Shown piece after piece: positions 8,998 through 18,692 of a DNA stretch of 64,000 bases. Position 1 is the stretch's first letter; every line of letters starts with the position of its first letter. The position numbers and the translations under genes were made by a program. The notes beneath the pieces were generated by a model that saw nothing but the letters and a program-made list of their open reading frames with translations, made no database searches and had not been told where the DNA came from. The DNA comes from an uncultured Porphyromonadaceae bacterium (GTDB lineage Bacteria > Bacteroidota > Bacteroidia > Bacteroidales > Muribaculaceae). Where the stretch lies: assembly GCA_947175425.1 (NCBI GenBank), contig CAMWMR010000002.1:56575-120574 (forward strand). Reading direction: 5' to 3'.

Positions 8998-9840
8998 ATG
9001 AAAGCAACACTTCGTATATTTGTCCTTATTGCGGTGCTGTTTGTGGCGGCAAATGTAAGCGCACAGGAAATTGTGCGCAAAAACATGCGCGTTTTCCAAC
9101 CCGACAGCATTGAACGAGTTATTGTCGCCGGCGATACGGTTTCAATAATAATTCCCGAACGGAACTTCGGACGTTTCGACCGCGGACTGTTCAACTACCT
9201 CTTCATCCCAAAAGGTAAATGGGGATTCGGTGCAACCGCATCCTACGGCGAACTCCAAACCGAGGACATATCCGTTCTCTCAATCCTCAAGGATTTCGAT
9301 TTCGGCGGAAAAATGTACTCTGTTAAACCATATATTTCCTATTTCATCCGCAGCAACCAGTCGGTAGGCCTCAAATTCGACTATTCCCGAGGCATTGCCG
9401 ATCTCTACAACCTCTCCGTGGATTTCAGCGACGACCTCAGCTTCTCTCTTCGCGATGTAAGCTATCATCAGGAAAGCTTTTCGGTATCTACGTTCTACCG
9501 CGCCTACGTAGGGCTCGACCCCAACGGTCGGTTCGGCGTGTTCAACGAAGTCGACCTTGCTTTCGGCACCGGGTCATCACGCTTCCGCCGCCTCTACAAC
9601 GGCGAGCCCCGCGATACTCACACAATCATCACCCAAGGTGCCCTCAACTTCAGCCCCGGCGTGTGCGTATTCATTCAGGACTATGTTTCCTTTAATGTGT
9701 CCTTCGGCGTTTTCGGCCTGAAGTGGCGTAAGGAGGATCAAAGCACCAACGGCATCGACGAAGGCTCGCGCGTTACCTCCGGCGCAAATTTCCGTTTCAA
9801 TATCTTCAATATCAACTTTGGTTTGATGGTAGTGATATAA
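8998..9840 (+). CDS. Putative outer membrane beta-barrel protein, second of a related pair
   Basis: 280 residues with a Sec signal peptide ending ANVSAQ. An extension of roughly 45 residues (EIVRKNMRVFQPDSIERVIV and onward) precedes FIPKGKWGFGATASYGE, which aligns with VPKGAWVTGVSVSYS of the preceding gene. Later blocks also align: LDPNGRFGVFNEVDLAFG and FNIFNINFGLMVVI. The pattern fits a small outer-membrane barrel; no enzyme motif is visible. It starts 3 bp after the first copy and ends 7 bp before the PCMD lipoprotein, so all three are probably one transcript. The function is unknown, and divergence between the copies suggests an old duplication. Confidence 0.66.
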   Translation: MKATLRIFVLIAVLFVAANVSAQEIVRKNMRVFQPDSIERVIVAGDTVSIIIPERNFGRFDRGLFNYLFIPKGKWGFGATASYGELQTEDISVLSILKDFDFGGKMYSVKPYISYFIRSNQSVGLKFDYSRGIADLYNLSVDFSDDLSFSLRDVSYHQESFSVSTFYRAYVGLDPNGRFGVFNEVDLAFGTGSSRFRRLYNGEPRDTHTIITQGALNFSPGVCVFIQDYVSFNVSFGVFGLKWRKEDQSTNGIDEGSRVTSGANFRFNIFNINFGLMVVI

Positions 9841-9847
9841 TTGAATT

Positions 9848-11419
9848 ATGAAAGCTCGTTTTACACATTATATATTACTGCTCCTGCTCGTTCCCGTGCT
9901 TGCGGGGTGTATAAAGAACGACCTCCCCTATCCCCGAATTCAGGCAAATTTCGTAACTTTTGAAGTGAAAGGGCAGGATGCCGGAACCGCAATCGACACC
10001 GTGGCAATGACGGCTACAGTAACGCTCCCCGAGCAAGTCGACATTACAAAAGTTACCGTTACCGGCTACTCCCTTACACCCGGAGCACGCATTGTGGACA
10101 GTCCTTTCGGCAATCCCCTCGATTTGTCCTCGCCCGTTTCAGTAACTCTCAGCCTCTACCAGGATTACACATGGAAAATCATCGGAAAGCAGGATATTGA
10201 GCGTTATTTTGAAGTCGCCGGACAGATTGGCGCAAGCGTCATCGACGTCCCCGGCCGACGTGTGGTGGTTTACGTATCGGCTGCTCAATCGCTCGACAAA
10301 ATACAGATTATCAAGGCCAAACTCGGACCTGTAGGCTCGGTAATGATTCCCGATATTGCCGACGGTGCCGTGGTGGATGCAAGCCATTACGTTGAAATAC
10401 AGGTGGAAGCCTACGGACGTACACAAACATGGACTCTCTACGTCGAACAGGTCGATGTAACCGTCCGCACTGTCGGCGTCGACGCCTGGAGCTGCGTGGC
10501 ATGGATTAACGGCCTTGGCGAGGCCGGAAAAGAAAACGGTGCCGAGTACCGCCTTGCCGGTACCGAGGAATGGACGCGTGTCCCCGAATCCGATATAACA
10601 CATAACGGCGGTGATTTCCAAGCCAAAGTAACACACCTGTCCCCCGCAACACAGTATCAGGCTCGCGTATATTCCGGCGAGCTGTATGGCGAAATAGTGG
10701 ACTTCACAACCGGAAACGTGCCGCAGATGCCGAACAGCGATTTCGACTATTGGTGGCTCGACAACAAGGTGTGGTGCCCATGGGCCGAAGACGGTACGCC
10801 CTATTGGGGTACCGGAAACCAGGGTGCGGCCACACTCGGACAGTCAAACACAACTCCTACCGACGACACTCCCTCCGGCTCGGGTTGGGCGGCCAAACTC
10901 GAAACCAAATTCATTGGTATCGGCGCAATAGGAAAACTCGCCGCCGGAAACATTTTTGTGGGAGCTTACCTGCGCACGGTAGGCACAAACGGTGTCCTCA
11001 GCATGGGACGACCCTTCACCGAACGACCAGTGAAACTGCGAGGCCAGTTCAAATACGACAGCGCTCTCATTTCTCATGCTTCCGATGAGTTCCGCTCAAG
11101 CATAGGCGACCCCGACACAAGCATTGTGTGGTGCGCGCTTATCGACAGCGACGAACCCCTCGAAATACGCACCGACCCCAAGGATCGGCAGCTCTTCGAC
11201 CCCGACGCTTCCTACGTGGTGGCATACGGTAAAATGGAATGCTACAGCACAGTCCCCGCCTACATCCCATTTGAATTCGAGCTTAATTACAAATCTACCA
11301 CAAGAGTACCTAAATACATCCTTGTAACAGCTTCGGCAAGCAAGTACGGCGATTATTTCACCGGAGCTGTCGGCTCTACTCTGTATGTCGATGATTTTGA
11401 ACTGGTGTACGACTATTGA
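9848..11419 (+). CDS. PCMD-type outer-surface lipoprotein
   Basis: 523-residue lipoprotein. The signal peptide ends in a lipobox (VPVLAGC), giving the acylated cysteine about residue 21, followed by IKNDLPYP. The middle contains Ig-like or Fn3-like beta domains (VTVTGYSLTPGARIV; YRLAGTEEWTRVPES; TQYQARVYSGELYGEIVDFTTG). The C-terminal 240 residues (PNSDFDYWW, then GSGWAAKLET, FVGAYLRTVG and KLRGQFKYD) match the putative carbohydrate metabolism domain (PCMD) of Bacteroidota surface lipoproteins, which has a jelly-roll fold. By analogy it is exposed at the cell surface and may bind glycans or be part of a surface assembly; no catalytic residues can be claimed. It lies 7 bp after the second barrel gene and 4 bp before the porin. 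Confidence 0.78.
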   Translation: MKARFTHYILLLLLVPVLAGCIKNDLPYPRIQANFVTFEVKGQDAGTAIDTVAMTATVTLPEQVDITKVTVTGYSLTPGARIVDSPFGNPLDLSSPVSVTLSLYQDYTWKIIGKQDIERYFEVAGQIGASVIDVPGRRVVVYVSAAQSLDKIQIIKAKLGPVGSVMIPDIADGAVVDASHYVEIQVEAYGRTQTWTLYVEQVDVTVRTVGVDAWSCVAWINGLGEAGKENGAEYRLAGTEEWTRVPESDITHNGGDFQAKVTHLSPATQYQARVYSGELYGEIVDFTTGNVPQMPNSDFDYWWLDNKVWCPWAEDGTPYWGTGNQGAATLGQSNTTPTDDTPSGSGWAAKLETKFIGIGAIGKLAAGNIFVGAYLRTVGTNGVLSMGRPFTERPVKLRGQFKYDSALISHASDEFRSSIGDPDTSIVWCALIDSDEPLEIRTDPKDRQLFDPDASYVVAYGKMECYSTVPAYIPFEFELNYKSTTRVPKYILVTASASKYGDYFTGAVGSTLYVDDFELVYDY

Positions 11420-11423
11420 AACT

Positions 11424-12452
11424 ATGAATAAGAAAACACTGCTCCTGTTCTCTCTCCTTTCTCTTATTGCAGGCTCGGCTTCGGCTGACGATAACGATTT
11501 TAAAAAATACATCCCCGAAGTTCACGGTACTTTCCGAGGACTCTATGCCTTGTCTACCGAAAATGGACAAAGCCGCTTCTATGTGGCTAATGCCCGTCTC
11601 AGCGCTGCAGGATACGTGTTGCCTTTCGCCGACTATTACGTGCAAGTCGACCTGTGCAATCAGGGCAAAATAAGTATTCTCGACTGCTACGGAATTTTGA
11701 AACCGGCAAAAGGTCTGCAGATTATGGCCGGACAGACACGCGTGCCGCTTTGTATCGAGGCAACACGCTCGCCCCATGCCTACGTTTTCAATAATCTCGC
11801 TTCTACGGTTACTTTCGGCAACCTGCGCTCCGTCGGCATTAAGGCCGGTTACAAAGTTCCCGGTACAACGCTCTATGCCGAAGGCGGTGTGTTCAACGCA
11901 ACCGATATGACCGACCACTCATTGTGGAACTCCGCCCTCACCTATTCCGTAAAAATGAACATCGCCACCTCAATAGGCCTTATCCCGGAAATCGGATTCA
12001 TGTCGCGCGTGCCCGGCGGTTACGGAAAAGGCGTGCGTCTTAATCAGCCGCAGGCTTCGCTCGTATGGAAATCGTCTCACTGGGATGTGGAAGCCGAGTA
12101 CGTAGGCCGCGCATATGCCGGTGGAAAACTTTCTATGTCGCACTCCTATTTTGTGTTTGCCGACTACGGCTTCGACGTAAACACCAAATGGGCGAACCGA
12201 ATCTCCGTCCAGGGACGTTTCGACGGAATTACCAAAGCCTCCAACGGCCTCCTCGACGCCGCCGGTGAAATAACCGAGACAATCCCCGCCTACCGCCGTA
12301 TAACTCTCGGCACAACGGCAAGCTACAAAAAAGGTATCGCTCATGTCGATTTCCGAATAAACTACGAACAATACTTCTACGATGACGATGACAAACCCGC
12401 ATCGCCGTCTTTCAACAACCAGATAAATGCCGGCCTTACACTCTACTTCTGA
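11424..12452 (+). CDS. Porin-like outer membrane protein (OprO/P type)
   Basis: 342-residue outer-membrane channel candidate. The frame extends upstream to 11385, but the start at 11424 (MNKKTLLLFSLLSLIAGSASA) supplies a clean signal peptide. The mature sequence starts with VHGTFRGLYALSTENGQSRFYVANARLSAAGYV, followed by YVQVDLCNQGKISILDCYG and GLQIMAGQTRVPL. These blocks are characteristic of phosphate-selective-type porins. The terminal strand is INAGLTLYF with a C-terminal phenylalanine, the usual barrel-insertion signal. Transport specificity cannot be told. It follows the PCMD lipoprotein by 4 bp and is probably the last surface gene before ychF. Confidence 0.78.
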   Translation: MNKKTLLLFSLLSLIAGSASADDNDFKKYIPEVHGTFRGLYALSTENGQSRFYVANARLSAAGYVLPFADYYVQVDLCNQGKISILDCYGILKPAKGLQIMAGQTRVPLCIEATRSPHAYVFNNLASTVTFGNLRSVGIKAGYKVPGTTLYAEGGVFNATDMTDHSLWNSALTYSVKMNIATSIGLIPEIGFMSRVPGGYGKGVRLNQPQASLVWKSSHWDVEAEYVGRAYAGGKLSMSHSYFVFADYGFDVNTKWANRISVQGRFDGITKASNGLLDAAGEITETIPAYRRITLGTTASYKKGIAHVDFRINYEQYFYDDDDKPASPSFNNQINAGLTLYF

Positions 12453-12494
12453 GCAAAACGGCCTCTTTTAATGATAAACGATAAAATATAACAT

Positions 12495-13595
12495 ATGGCT
12501 CTTCAATGTGGTATAGTAGGATTGCCCAACGTGGGAAAATCCACTCTCTTCAACTGTCTTTCAAATGCCAAGGCCCAGTCGGCCAACTTCCCTTTCTGCA
12601 CAATCGAACCTAACGTTGGCGTTATAACCGTGCCCGACGACCGTCTCACAAAGCTCGTCGAAATGTGCAACCCCAAATCCGTCGTTCCCGCAACCGTTGA
12701 AATTGTGGACATTGCCGGACTCGTAAAAGGCGCGTCCAAAGGCGAAGGACTCGGTAACAAATTCCTTGCCAACATCCGCGAGACCGATGCCATTATACAC
12801 GTCCTCCGTTGCTTCGACGACGACAACATAACACACGTCGACGGCTCTGTCGACCCCGTCCGCGACAAGGAAATAATCGATTTCGAGCTTCAGATAAAAG
12901 ACCTCGAAACCGTTGAGTCACGCATGGCAAAAACTCTCAAAATGGCGCAGGCCGGCGACAAAGCCGCCAAAATGCAGTACGAAGTTCTGCGTCAGATTAA
13001 AGAAGCCCTTGAAAAAGGCCTCCCCGCCCGCTCGGTAAGCTTCGAGTCGGTCGACGAACAGCGTTTTGCACGCGAGCTTTTCCTCCTCACCTCCAAGCCG
13101 GTTCTATACGTGTGCAACGTGGACGATGCCGCAGCTGCCGAAGGAAACGCATATGTGGAAGCCGTGCGCGAGGCTATTAAAAACGAAGGCGCCGGACTCC
13201 TTATTGTTGCCGCACGCACCGAAAGCGAAATCGCCGAACTCGACACCTGGGAGGAGCGTCAGGAATTCCTTGCCGAAATTGGCCTGGAGGAATCGGGAGT
13301 AGCCCGTCTTATCCGTGCCGCCTATGCCCTGCTCGACTTGCAGACATATTTCACCGCCGGCCCCGACGAAGTACGCGCATGGACATTCCGCCGTGGCTCT
13401 AAAGCGCCGCGTTGCGCAGGTATTATCCACACCGACTTTGAAAAAGGATTTATCCGTGCCGAAGTAATAAAGTACGACGACTATGTTAACCTCGGCGGCG
13501 AAACCGCCGTTCGCGAAGCCGGTAAAATGGCCGTGGAAGGCAAGGAATACGTTGTGTGCGACGGCGATATCATGCACTTCCGCTTCAACGTTTAA
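12495..13595 (+). CDS. ychF: Ribosome-associated ATPase YchF
   Basis: Obg-family P-loop ATPase that associates with ribosomes and is linked to oxidative-stress responses in other bacteria. The 366-residue length is standard. The P-loop is GLPNVGKS (residues 8-15). The switch II region is [19 protein letters not shown], and the base-specificity loop is CNVDD rather than NKxD, which fits the ATP preference known for YchF. The C-terminal TGS domain begins near [20 protein letters not shown]. It is separated from the porin by 42 bp with no terminator, so it may be read through from the upstream run. No independent promoter was found. Confidence 0.96.
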   Translation: MALQCGIVGLPNVGKSTLFNCLSNAKAQSANFPFCTIEPNVGVITVPDDRLTKLVEMCNPKSVVPATVEIVDIAGLVKGASKGEGLGNKFLANIRETDAIIHVLRCFDDDNITHVDGSVDPVRDKEIIDFELQIKDLETVESRMAKTLKMAQAGDKAAKMQYEVLRQIKEALEKGLPARSVSFESVDEQRFARELFLLTSKPVLYVCNVDDAAAAEGNAYVEAVREAIKNEGAGLLIVAARTESEIAELDTWEERQEFLAEIGLEESGVARLIRAAYALLDLQTYFTAGPDEVRAWTFRRGSKAPRCAGIIHTDFEKGFIRAEVIKYDDYVNLGGETAVREAGKMAVEGKEYVVCDGDIMHFRFNV

Positions 13596-13627
13596 ATACT
13601 GAAAAAACAACCGGATATCACAAAAAA

Positions 13628-13659
13628 TTTGCATAATCGCCGAAGATTCGCTATCTTTG
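13628..13659 (+). promoter_or_regulatory. Promoter of rplU-rpmA
   Basis: TTTG at 13628-13631, 20 bp, then TATCTTTG at 13652-13659, a perfect Bacteroidota -33/-7 pair. It predicts a leader of roughly 85 nt before rplU, long enough for autoregulatory structure, although none is obvious. Confidence 0.8.
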
Positions 13660-13751
13660 TGCGCTGATTTTCCGTAATAGGCTCGATAAAGTATGAATGG
13701 CTGCACGCAAGTTTCATCGCCTCAGCGGGTTAACTATTATTCTATAATTAA

Positions 13752-14072
13752 ATGTACGTAATCGTAGAAATCCAGGGCCAGCAGTTCAAGGCTGAAAAAG
13801 ACAAGTTCTTGTACGTTCACTACCTGGGCGAAAATGTTGCCGAAGGCGCAACCGTTGAATTCGACCGTGTACTCCTCGCCGACTGCGACGGTACCGTAAA
13901 AGTGGGCGCTCCCACTGTTGAAGGTGCTAAAGTTGTTTGCGAAGTTGAGAAAAATCTCGTTAAAGGCGACAAAGTTATCGTTTTCAAGAAAAAACGTCGC
14001 AAAGGATACCGTCGTAAAAACGGTCACCGTCAGTTCTTCACCAAGATTGTCATCAAAGACATCATCGCCTAA
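13752..14072 (+). CDS. rplU: Large ribosomal subunit protein bL21
   Basis: 106-residue ribosomal protein that binds 23S rRNA. It begins [22 protein letters not shown], the standard L21 opening, and carries the C-terminal RNA-binding signature [17 protein letters not shown]. The length and order with rpmA (50 bp downstream) are the conserved bacterial arrangement. It is expressed from the strong promoter at 13628-13659 and terminated by the hairpin after rpmA. Confidence 0.97.
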   Translation: MYVIVEIQGQQFKAEKDKFLYVHYLGENVAEGATVEFDRVLLADCDGTVKVGAPTVEGAKVVCEVEKNLVKGDKVIVFKKKRRKGYRRKNGHRQFFTKIVIKDIIA

Positions 14073-14122
14073 TTAACCGTTGTTCCACTAAACTACGCAT
14101 CTGCGAAAATTAACAAGAAACT

Positions 14123-14380
14123 ATGGCACATAAAAAAGGCGTCGGCAGTTCAAAGAACGGCCGTGAGTCGGAAAGCAAACGACTCGGAGTCAAAATTTTC
14201 GGTGGTCAGTTCGCTAAAGCCGGTAACATTATCAAGCGTCAGCGCGGAACTGTTCATCACCCCGGCCTCAACGTAGGTATCGGTAAGGACCACACTCTTT
14301 ACGCTCTCGTGAGCGGTACTGTTCAGTTCACCGAAGGTCGTAACGGTCGCAAGTTCATTAACATCGTTCCCCAGGCCTGA
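14123..14380 (+). CDS. rpmA: Large ribosomal subunit protein bL27
   Basis: 85-residue ribosomal protein whose N-terminal tail reaches the peptidyl-transferase centre. It begins [22 protein letters not shown], without the cleavable N-terminal extension seen in Firmicutes. The core [18 protein letters not shown] and the [14 protein letters not shown] segment are canonical. It is the second gene of the rplU-rpmA operon and is followed by a rho-independent terminator. Confidence 0.97.
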   Translation: MAHKKGVGSSKNGRESESKRLGVKIFGGQFAKAGNIIKRQRGTVHHPGLNVGIGKDHTLYALVSGTVQFTEGRNGRKFINIVPQA

Positions 14381-14412
14381 TTCAGTCCTCTAAGAGACAA
14401 CTAAGCTAACCG

Positions 14413-14460
14413 GCGTGAGTCGATTTCCTTCCGGATTTCACTCACGCTGTTTGTTTTATT
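14413..14460 (+). terminator. Terminator after rpmA
   Basis: GCGTGAGT (14413-14420) pairs with ACTCACGC (14440-14447) around a 19-nt loop and is followed by TGTTTGTTTT. It lies 12 bp before the S1/P1 nuclease start. Confidence 0.65.
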
Positions 14461-14471
14461 ATATTTTCACC

Positions 14472-15242
14472 ATGAAAAAATTCTTTATCCTCGCCGCAAT
14501 GGCAATGTGCGCTTCCGCGGCCTTTGCATGGAGTCAGAAAGGACACGATGCAGTGGCTTACATTGCCGAAAAACATCTTTCTAAAGCTGCCGCCGATTCT
14601 GTCGCTGCAATACTCGACGGCAAATCTCCCGTATACTGGGCAAACTGGCTCGACAATGCAAGCTATACGCCCGATTATGCCTACACAAAAACATGGCATT
14701 ACAAAAATATCGACCCGGAGTACACCTACGATAACGCCCCGCTGAATCCTGCCGGCGACGTTGTAACTGCTACAAACGAGCAGATTGAAATCCTGTCATC
14801 ACACAAGGCTACAAAGGAGCAAAAAGCTCTCGCTCTCAAAATACTTATTCATGTGCTTGGCGATATGCACCAGCCGATGCACCTCGGACGATACTCCGAC
14901 CGCGGCGGCAACAAGGTGCAGGTTCGATTTTTCGATCGCGGCACAAACCTGCATTCAATATGGGACAGCTCTCTCATGAACAGCGGACACGCATGGACAT
15001 ATACCGAGTGGCAGCAACAGCTCGACCGACTCTCGCCCGAGCAGGAAGCCGAAATTACTAAAGGTACTCCCGACGACTGGGCACGACAGACTTACGAGAT
15101 TGCAAAGCGTGTTTACGATTATTTCCCCGCAGGTACAAAAGTGGGCTATTCGCAAATAGCCATGTGGACACCCGTAATAGAACAGCAGATTCTTAGCGGA
15201 GGCCTCCGTCTGGCACACGTGCTCAACAGCATATACAAGTAA
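14472..15242 (+). CDS. Secreted S1/P1-type zinc-dependent nuclease
   Basis: Extracytoplasmic nuclease (256 residues) that cleaves single-stranded DNA and RNA and 3'-nucleotides using a tri-zinc site. The start is the ATG at 14472 (MKKFFILAAMAMCASAAFA), not the upstream in-frame codon at 14415, because it opens a clean Sec signal peptide. Cleavage exposes an N-terminal tryptophan (A-WSQKGHD); the amino group and side chain of this first Trp are zinc ligands in the family. Further ligands are visible in WANWLDN, KTWHYKNI, HVLGDMHQPMHLG and NLHSIWDS. The role is probably periplasmic or extracellular nucleic-acid scavenging. A bidirectional terminator separates it from the convergent RluA gene. 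Confidence 0.92.
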   Translation: MKKFFILAAMAMCASAAFAWSQKGHDAVAYIAEKHLSKAAADSVAAILDGKSPVYWANWLDNASYTPDYAYTKTWHYKNIDPEYTYDNAPLNPAGDVVTATNEQIEILSSHKATKEQKALALKILIHVLGDMHQPMHLGRYSDRGGNKVQVRFFDRGTNLHSIWDSSLMNSGHAWTYTEWQQQLDRLSPEQEAEITKGTPDDWARQTYEIAKRVYDYFPAGTKVGYSQIAMWTPVIEQQILSGGLRLAHVLNSIYK

Positions 15243-15264
15243 ATATTACATAACATACAAACAA

Positions 15265-15292
15265 AAACAGCTTGCCGCGCGGCAAGCTGTTT
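15265..15292. terminator. Bidirectional terminator between nuclease and pseudouridine synthase genes
   Basis: A perfect 12-bp stem, AAACAGCTTGCC (15265-15276) with GGCAAGCTGTTT (15281-15292), loop GCGC. It has A/T flanks on both sides and can serve the two convergent genes. Confidence 0.85.
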
Positions 15293-15313
15293 CTATTTGT
15301 ATGGTATGTAGTT

Positions 15314-16246
15314 CTAAACCAGCTTAAGGAAGCCGGCAGGCATGGGACAGCTGAAATTCATGTCGCGGCGTGTCACAGGGTGCACAAACCGGAGTGTGCG
15401 GGCGTGCAGGCAAAGGCGGTGTATAGGCGATGATTTCGCTCCGTAGCGACGGTCGCCGGCTATAGGATGTCCTGCCTCTTTCATGTGAACGCGAATCTGA
15501 TTCTTGCGTCCTGTGGCAAGACTGAGCTGCACGGCCGAGTAAGCTCCGCGACTTTTAAGCGTCTTGTAGTAAGTTACAGCCAGCTGACCTTCCTCGGGAT
15601 TATCGGTAGAGTACACCTCGTGCACGGAGTTTTCGGTAAGGTAGCTGCGTATTTCACCCTCGGCAGGCTCGAGCTTGCCCTCGACAATGGCAACATAAGT
15701 GCGCTCAAGCACCATATTGTTCCAATTGTGCTGCATGGTTTCCTTGGCCTGCTGATTCTTGGCAAACATCATAAGCCCCGATGTGTCGCGATCCAGTCGA
15801 TGCACAATAAAAAGCTTGTTCTTCGGGTCCTTGCGTTTAAGGTACTCGCGCAAAATGGAATAGGCCGTACCTTCCTTTATTTTATCCGTTCCCATCGACA
15901 AAAGGCCGTAGCCCTTGTTCACCACAATAATGTCATCGTCCTCGTAAACGATTTTGAGGCGGGGATTGGAAAACGTCTGGAACTCGCGCACGGTATTCAC
16001 CTCCACGGTATCGCCGGGAAGAACCTTGGCGTCGAACTGAGTGATGACGTTACCGTTAAGGCGCACCTGGTGGTGCTTGAGGTAATCTTTCACCGTTGTG
16101 CGCTTGCTTTGCGGCAGAATGGTGAACAGATACTCCAGGAGCTGTATTTCATCGCCCTCGGGAGCGGTGAATGTGAGTATGTTGTCGGGCCTGAAAGTTC
16201 CCGGCTGGGTGCCGGGCTTGGCGGCCAAAGGCTTGCGTTTTGCCAT
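15314..16246 (-). CDS. RluA-family 23S/tRNA pseudouridine synthase
   Basis: 310-residue RNA-modifying enzyme that isomerises uridine to pseudouridine. An S4-like RNA-binding domain covers about residues 40-95 (LPQSKRTTVKDYLKHHQVRLNGNVI). The catalytic motif is FIVHRLDRDTSGLMMFAKN, with the essential aspartate in HRLDRDTSG. RKNQIRVHMKEAGHPIAGDRRYG is the usual second family block. The exact target (RluC-like or RluD-like) cannot be assigned. The start codon overlaps the topA stop by 1 bp, so it is probably co-transcribed downstream of topA. Confidence 0.92.
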   Translation of the reverse strand: MAKRKPLAAKPGTQPGTFRPDNILTFTAPEGDEIQLLEYLFTILPQSKRTTVKDYLKHHQVRLNGNVITQFDAKVLPGDTVEVNTVREFQTFSNPRLKIVYEDDDIIVVNKGYGLLSMGTDKIKEGTAYSILREYLKRKDPKNKLFIVHRLDRDTSGLMMFAKNQQAKETMQHNWNNMVLERTYVAIVEGKLEPAEGEIRSYLTENSVHEVYSTDNPEEGQLAVTYYKTLKSRGAYSAVQLSLATGRKNQIRVHMKEAGHPIAGDRRYGAKSSPIHRLCLHARTLRFVHPVTRRDMNFSCPMPAGFLKLV

Positions 16247-18597
16247 TATTTTTTGCGTTTGTTACTTGCCGCACGGCGGGGTTTTGCAGGAGCTGCATCG
16301 GCGTCGGCAATTATCTTGAGAGCTTCCTCGTAACTTATCCTCTCGGGATGTTCTATGTTACGGGGCAGACGGTAGTTCTTTTTCTTGTAGGAAATATAGG
16401 GGCCGAAACGACCGTTGAGAATCTGCATGCCGGGTTCCTCGGTAAAGGTGTGGAGCAGATTGGATGCATCCTTTTGGCGCTTGGCCTCGATGAGGGCTAT
16501 AGCCTCTTCAAGCGAGAGCTCGGCGGGAGCAATGTCCTTGGGAATGGATACGAAAGCTCCTTTGTGACGCACATAAGGACCGAAACGTCCCGATGCAATT
16601 TCCACATCGGCGTCCTCAAAAGTTCCGAGAGTTCGCGGGAATTCAAACAGCTTCAAGGCTTCTTCAAGAGTTATAGTGCCTATGGACTGTCCCTTAAGCA
16701 GAGATGCGAAACGGGGCTTCTCCTCATCCTCGGTGCTGCCTACCTGCACCACAGGGCCGAAGCGGCCAATCTTGACGCTTACAGGTTTGCCCGTGGCAGG
16801 GTCGTTGCCAAGCAGACGTTCGCCGAACTTCGGACCGGTACGGAATGTGAGAGCCTGGTCAACTGCCGGGTGGAAGGCCGTGTAGAAACGTCCTATTTCC
16901 TCGTTCCAAGGCAAATTGCCGTGGGCTATCTCGTCGAATTTGTCCTCGATATTGGCAGTGAAGTTATAGTCGAGGATATTGGGGAAATATTCGGTGAGGA
17001 AATCGTTGACAATCATGCCCGTATCGGTAGGAACAAGCTTGCCTTGGTTCGAGCCTATGAGCATTGAGTTCTCGCCGGCGCTTATTTTGCCGTCCTTAAG
17101 TGTGAGAACGGTATATTTGCGTTCAACACCCTCGTTTTCACCGCGTTCCACATAACCGCGCTGCTGGATTGTGGAAATTGTGGGAGCGTAGGTCGACGGG
17201 CGGCCTATGCCGAGTTCTTCCATTTTTTTCACGAGGGAGGCCTCGTTGTAGCGGGGAGGCTGCTGGGTAAAGCGTTCGGTGGCGTTGGCTCCGAGGCAGC
17301 TCATAGGCATGCCTGTGGTGAGGCTGTTGCCGGCATTTGCAACGAGTGCGTCATCATCGTCGTCGTCGGAGCTTTCGGTGTATACACGCAGGAAGCCGGG
17401 GAAGACAACAGTGTCGTCCGTTGCTTTGAAAGCGTGGCGCAGGCCGGGAGCGCTTATTTCAACAGTGGTTTTCTTAATTTCGGCGTCGGCCATTTGCGAA
17501 GCGATTGCGCGACGGCGTATAAGGGTGTACAGGCGCTGTTCCTGCTCGCTTGCATCGGGAATAATCTCAGTCTCCATGTAGGTGGGTCGGATAGCTTCGT
17601 GGGCTTCCTGTGCGCCCTTGGAGGCGGTGTGGTAGTTGCGGCGCTTGTAATATTCGTTGCCGAGTTTGCCTTTTATGAGGCTTTCCATTGCACTCATGGC
17701 TTCGTCGGAGAGATTCACCGAGTCGGTACGCATGTAGGTGATGTGTCCGTTTTCGTAAAGGCGCTGGGCCACCATCATTGTATGCGATACCGAGAAACCG
17801 AGCTTGCGTGCCGCTTCCTGCTGGAGGGTGGAGGTTGTGAAAGGAGGTGCGGGAGAGCGGTGAACGGTGTGTACGTCGATGTCGCCTACCGAGAATTCGG
17901 CCGAGCTGCATTCCTGCAGGAATGTTTTGGCTTCGTCGAGAGTTTTGAGGCGTTCGGGCACTTCGGCGTCAACCTTGTGCGAGGCATCGCTTTGGGGCGC
18001 GAAAGTGGCGCGTACACGGAAATAAGGCTCGCTTGTAAAAGCGCGTATTTCGTTTTCACGTTCCACAATAAGGCGCACTGCAACCGACTGCACGCGTCCG
18101 GCCGACAAAGTTGGCTTGAGGCGTTTCCACAGCACGGGCGAAAGCTCGAATCCCACAATGCGGTCCAGCACACGGCGTGCCTGCTGTGCATCCACGCGAG
18201 CGAGGTCTATTTGCCGCGGATTGGCAATGGCATTGAGAATAGCCTTTTTTGTTATTTCGTGAAATACAATTCGTTTTGTGTTCTCGGGTTTTAACTCCAG
18301 CACTTCGAACAGATGCCATGCAATGGCTTCTCCTTCGCGGTCCTCATCGGATGCGAGCCACACGGTTTCGGCCTTGGAGGCCGCACGCCGCAATTCGGCT
18401 ACCAGCTGGGTCTTATCCTCCGGAATCTCGTAAACAGGAGCAAAACCGTTGTCCACGTCTATGCTGAAATTCTTTTTCTTCAGGTCGCGTATATGGCCGT
18501 AGCTTGACATCACACGATAGTCGGGACCAAGGAATTTCTCTATGGTTTTTGCTTTGGCCGGCGACTCTACGATTACAAGATTTCGTGGTGTACTCAT
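16246..18597 (-). CDS. topA: DNA topoisomerase I
   Basis: Type IA topoisomerase (783 residues) that relaxes negative supercoils. The Toprim domain is at the N-terminus (VIVESPAKAKTIEKFLG, with the acidic DEDREGE near 84-90). The active-site tyrosine is Y288 in HITYMRTDS. The rest of the core includes GRPSTYAPTISTIQQRGYV. The C-terminal quarter has no cysteine zinc ribbons but has repeated FGPYVRHKG/FGPYISYKKK-type topoisomerase C-terminal modules and a basic tail (KPRRAASNKRKK), the form usual in Bacteroidota. A -7-like TAATTTTG lies on the minus strand at 18631-18638, with no good -33 partner. Confidence 0.96.
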   Translation of the reverse strand: MSTPRNLVIVESPAKAKTIEKFLGPDYRVMSSYGHIRDLKKKNFSIDVDNGFAPVYEIPEDKTQLVAELRRAASKAETVWLASDEDREGEAIAWHLFEVLELKPENTKRIVFHEITKKAILNAIANPRQIDLARVDAQQARRVLDRIVGFELSPVLWKRLKPTLSAGRVQSVAVRLIVERENEIRAFTSEPYFRVRATFAPQSDASHKVDAEVPERLKTLDEAKTFLQECSSAEFSVGDIDVHTVHRSPAPPFTTSTLQQEAARKLGFSVSHTMMVAQRLYENGHITYMRTDSVNLSDEAMSAMESLIKGKLGNEYYKRRNYHTASKGAQEAHEAIRPTYMETEIIPDASEQEQRLYTLIRRRAIASQMADAEIKKTTVEISAPGLRHAFKATDDTVVFPGFLRVYTESSDDDDDDALVANAGNSLTTGMPMSCLGANATERFTQQPPRYNEASLVKKMEELGIGRPSTYAPTISTIQQRGYVERGENEGVERKYTVLTLKDGKISAGENSMLIGSNQGKLVPTDTGMIVNDFLTEYFPNILDYNFTANIEDKFDEIAHGNLPWNEEIGRFYTAFHPAVDQALTFRTGPKFGERLLGNDPATGKPVSVKIGRFGPVVQVGSTEDEEKPRFASLLKGQSIGTITLEEALKLFEFPRTLGTFEDADVEIASGRFGPYVRHKGAFVSIPKDIAPAELSLEEAIALIEAKRQKDASNLLHTFTEEPGMQILNGRFGPYISYKKKNYRLPRNIEHPERISYEEALKIIADADAAPAKPRRAASNKRKK

Positions 18598-18692
18598 ACT
18601 ATAACGGGTAGTGTGTTTCTATTTAGCTGGCAAAATTAATGAAAAACATTATATTAATGTGTGGCTTCATCAAAAAAATTAACAAAACAAGG

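Noticed and set aside
16240..18294. Plus-strand open frames opposite topA
   Set aside because: topA has complete catalytic motifs on the other strand.
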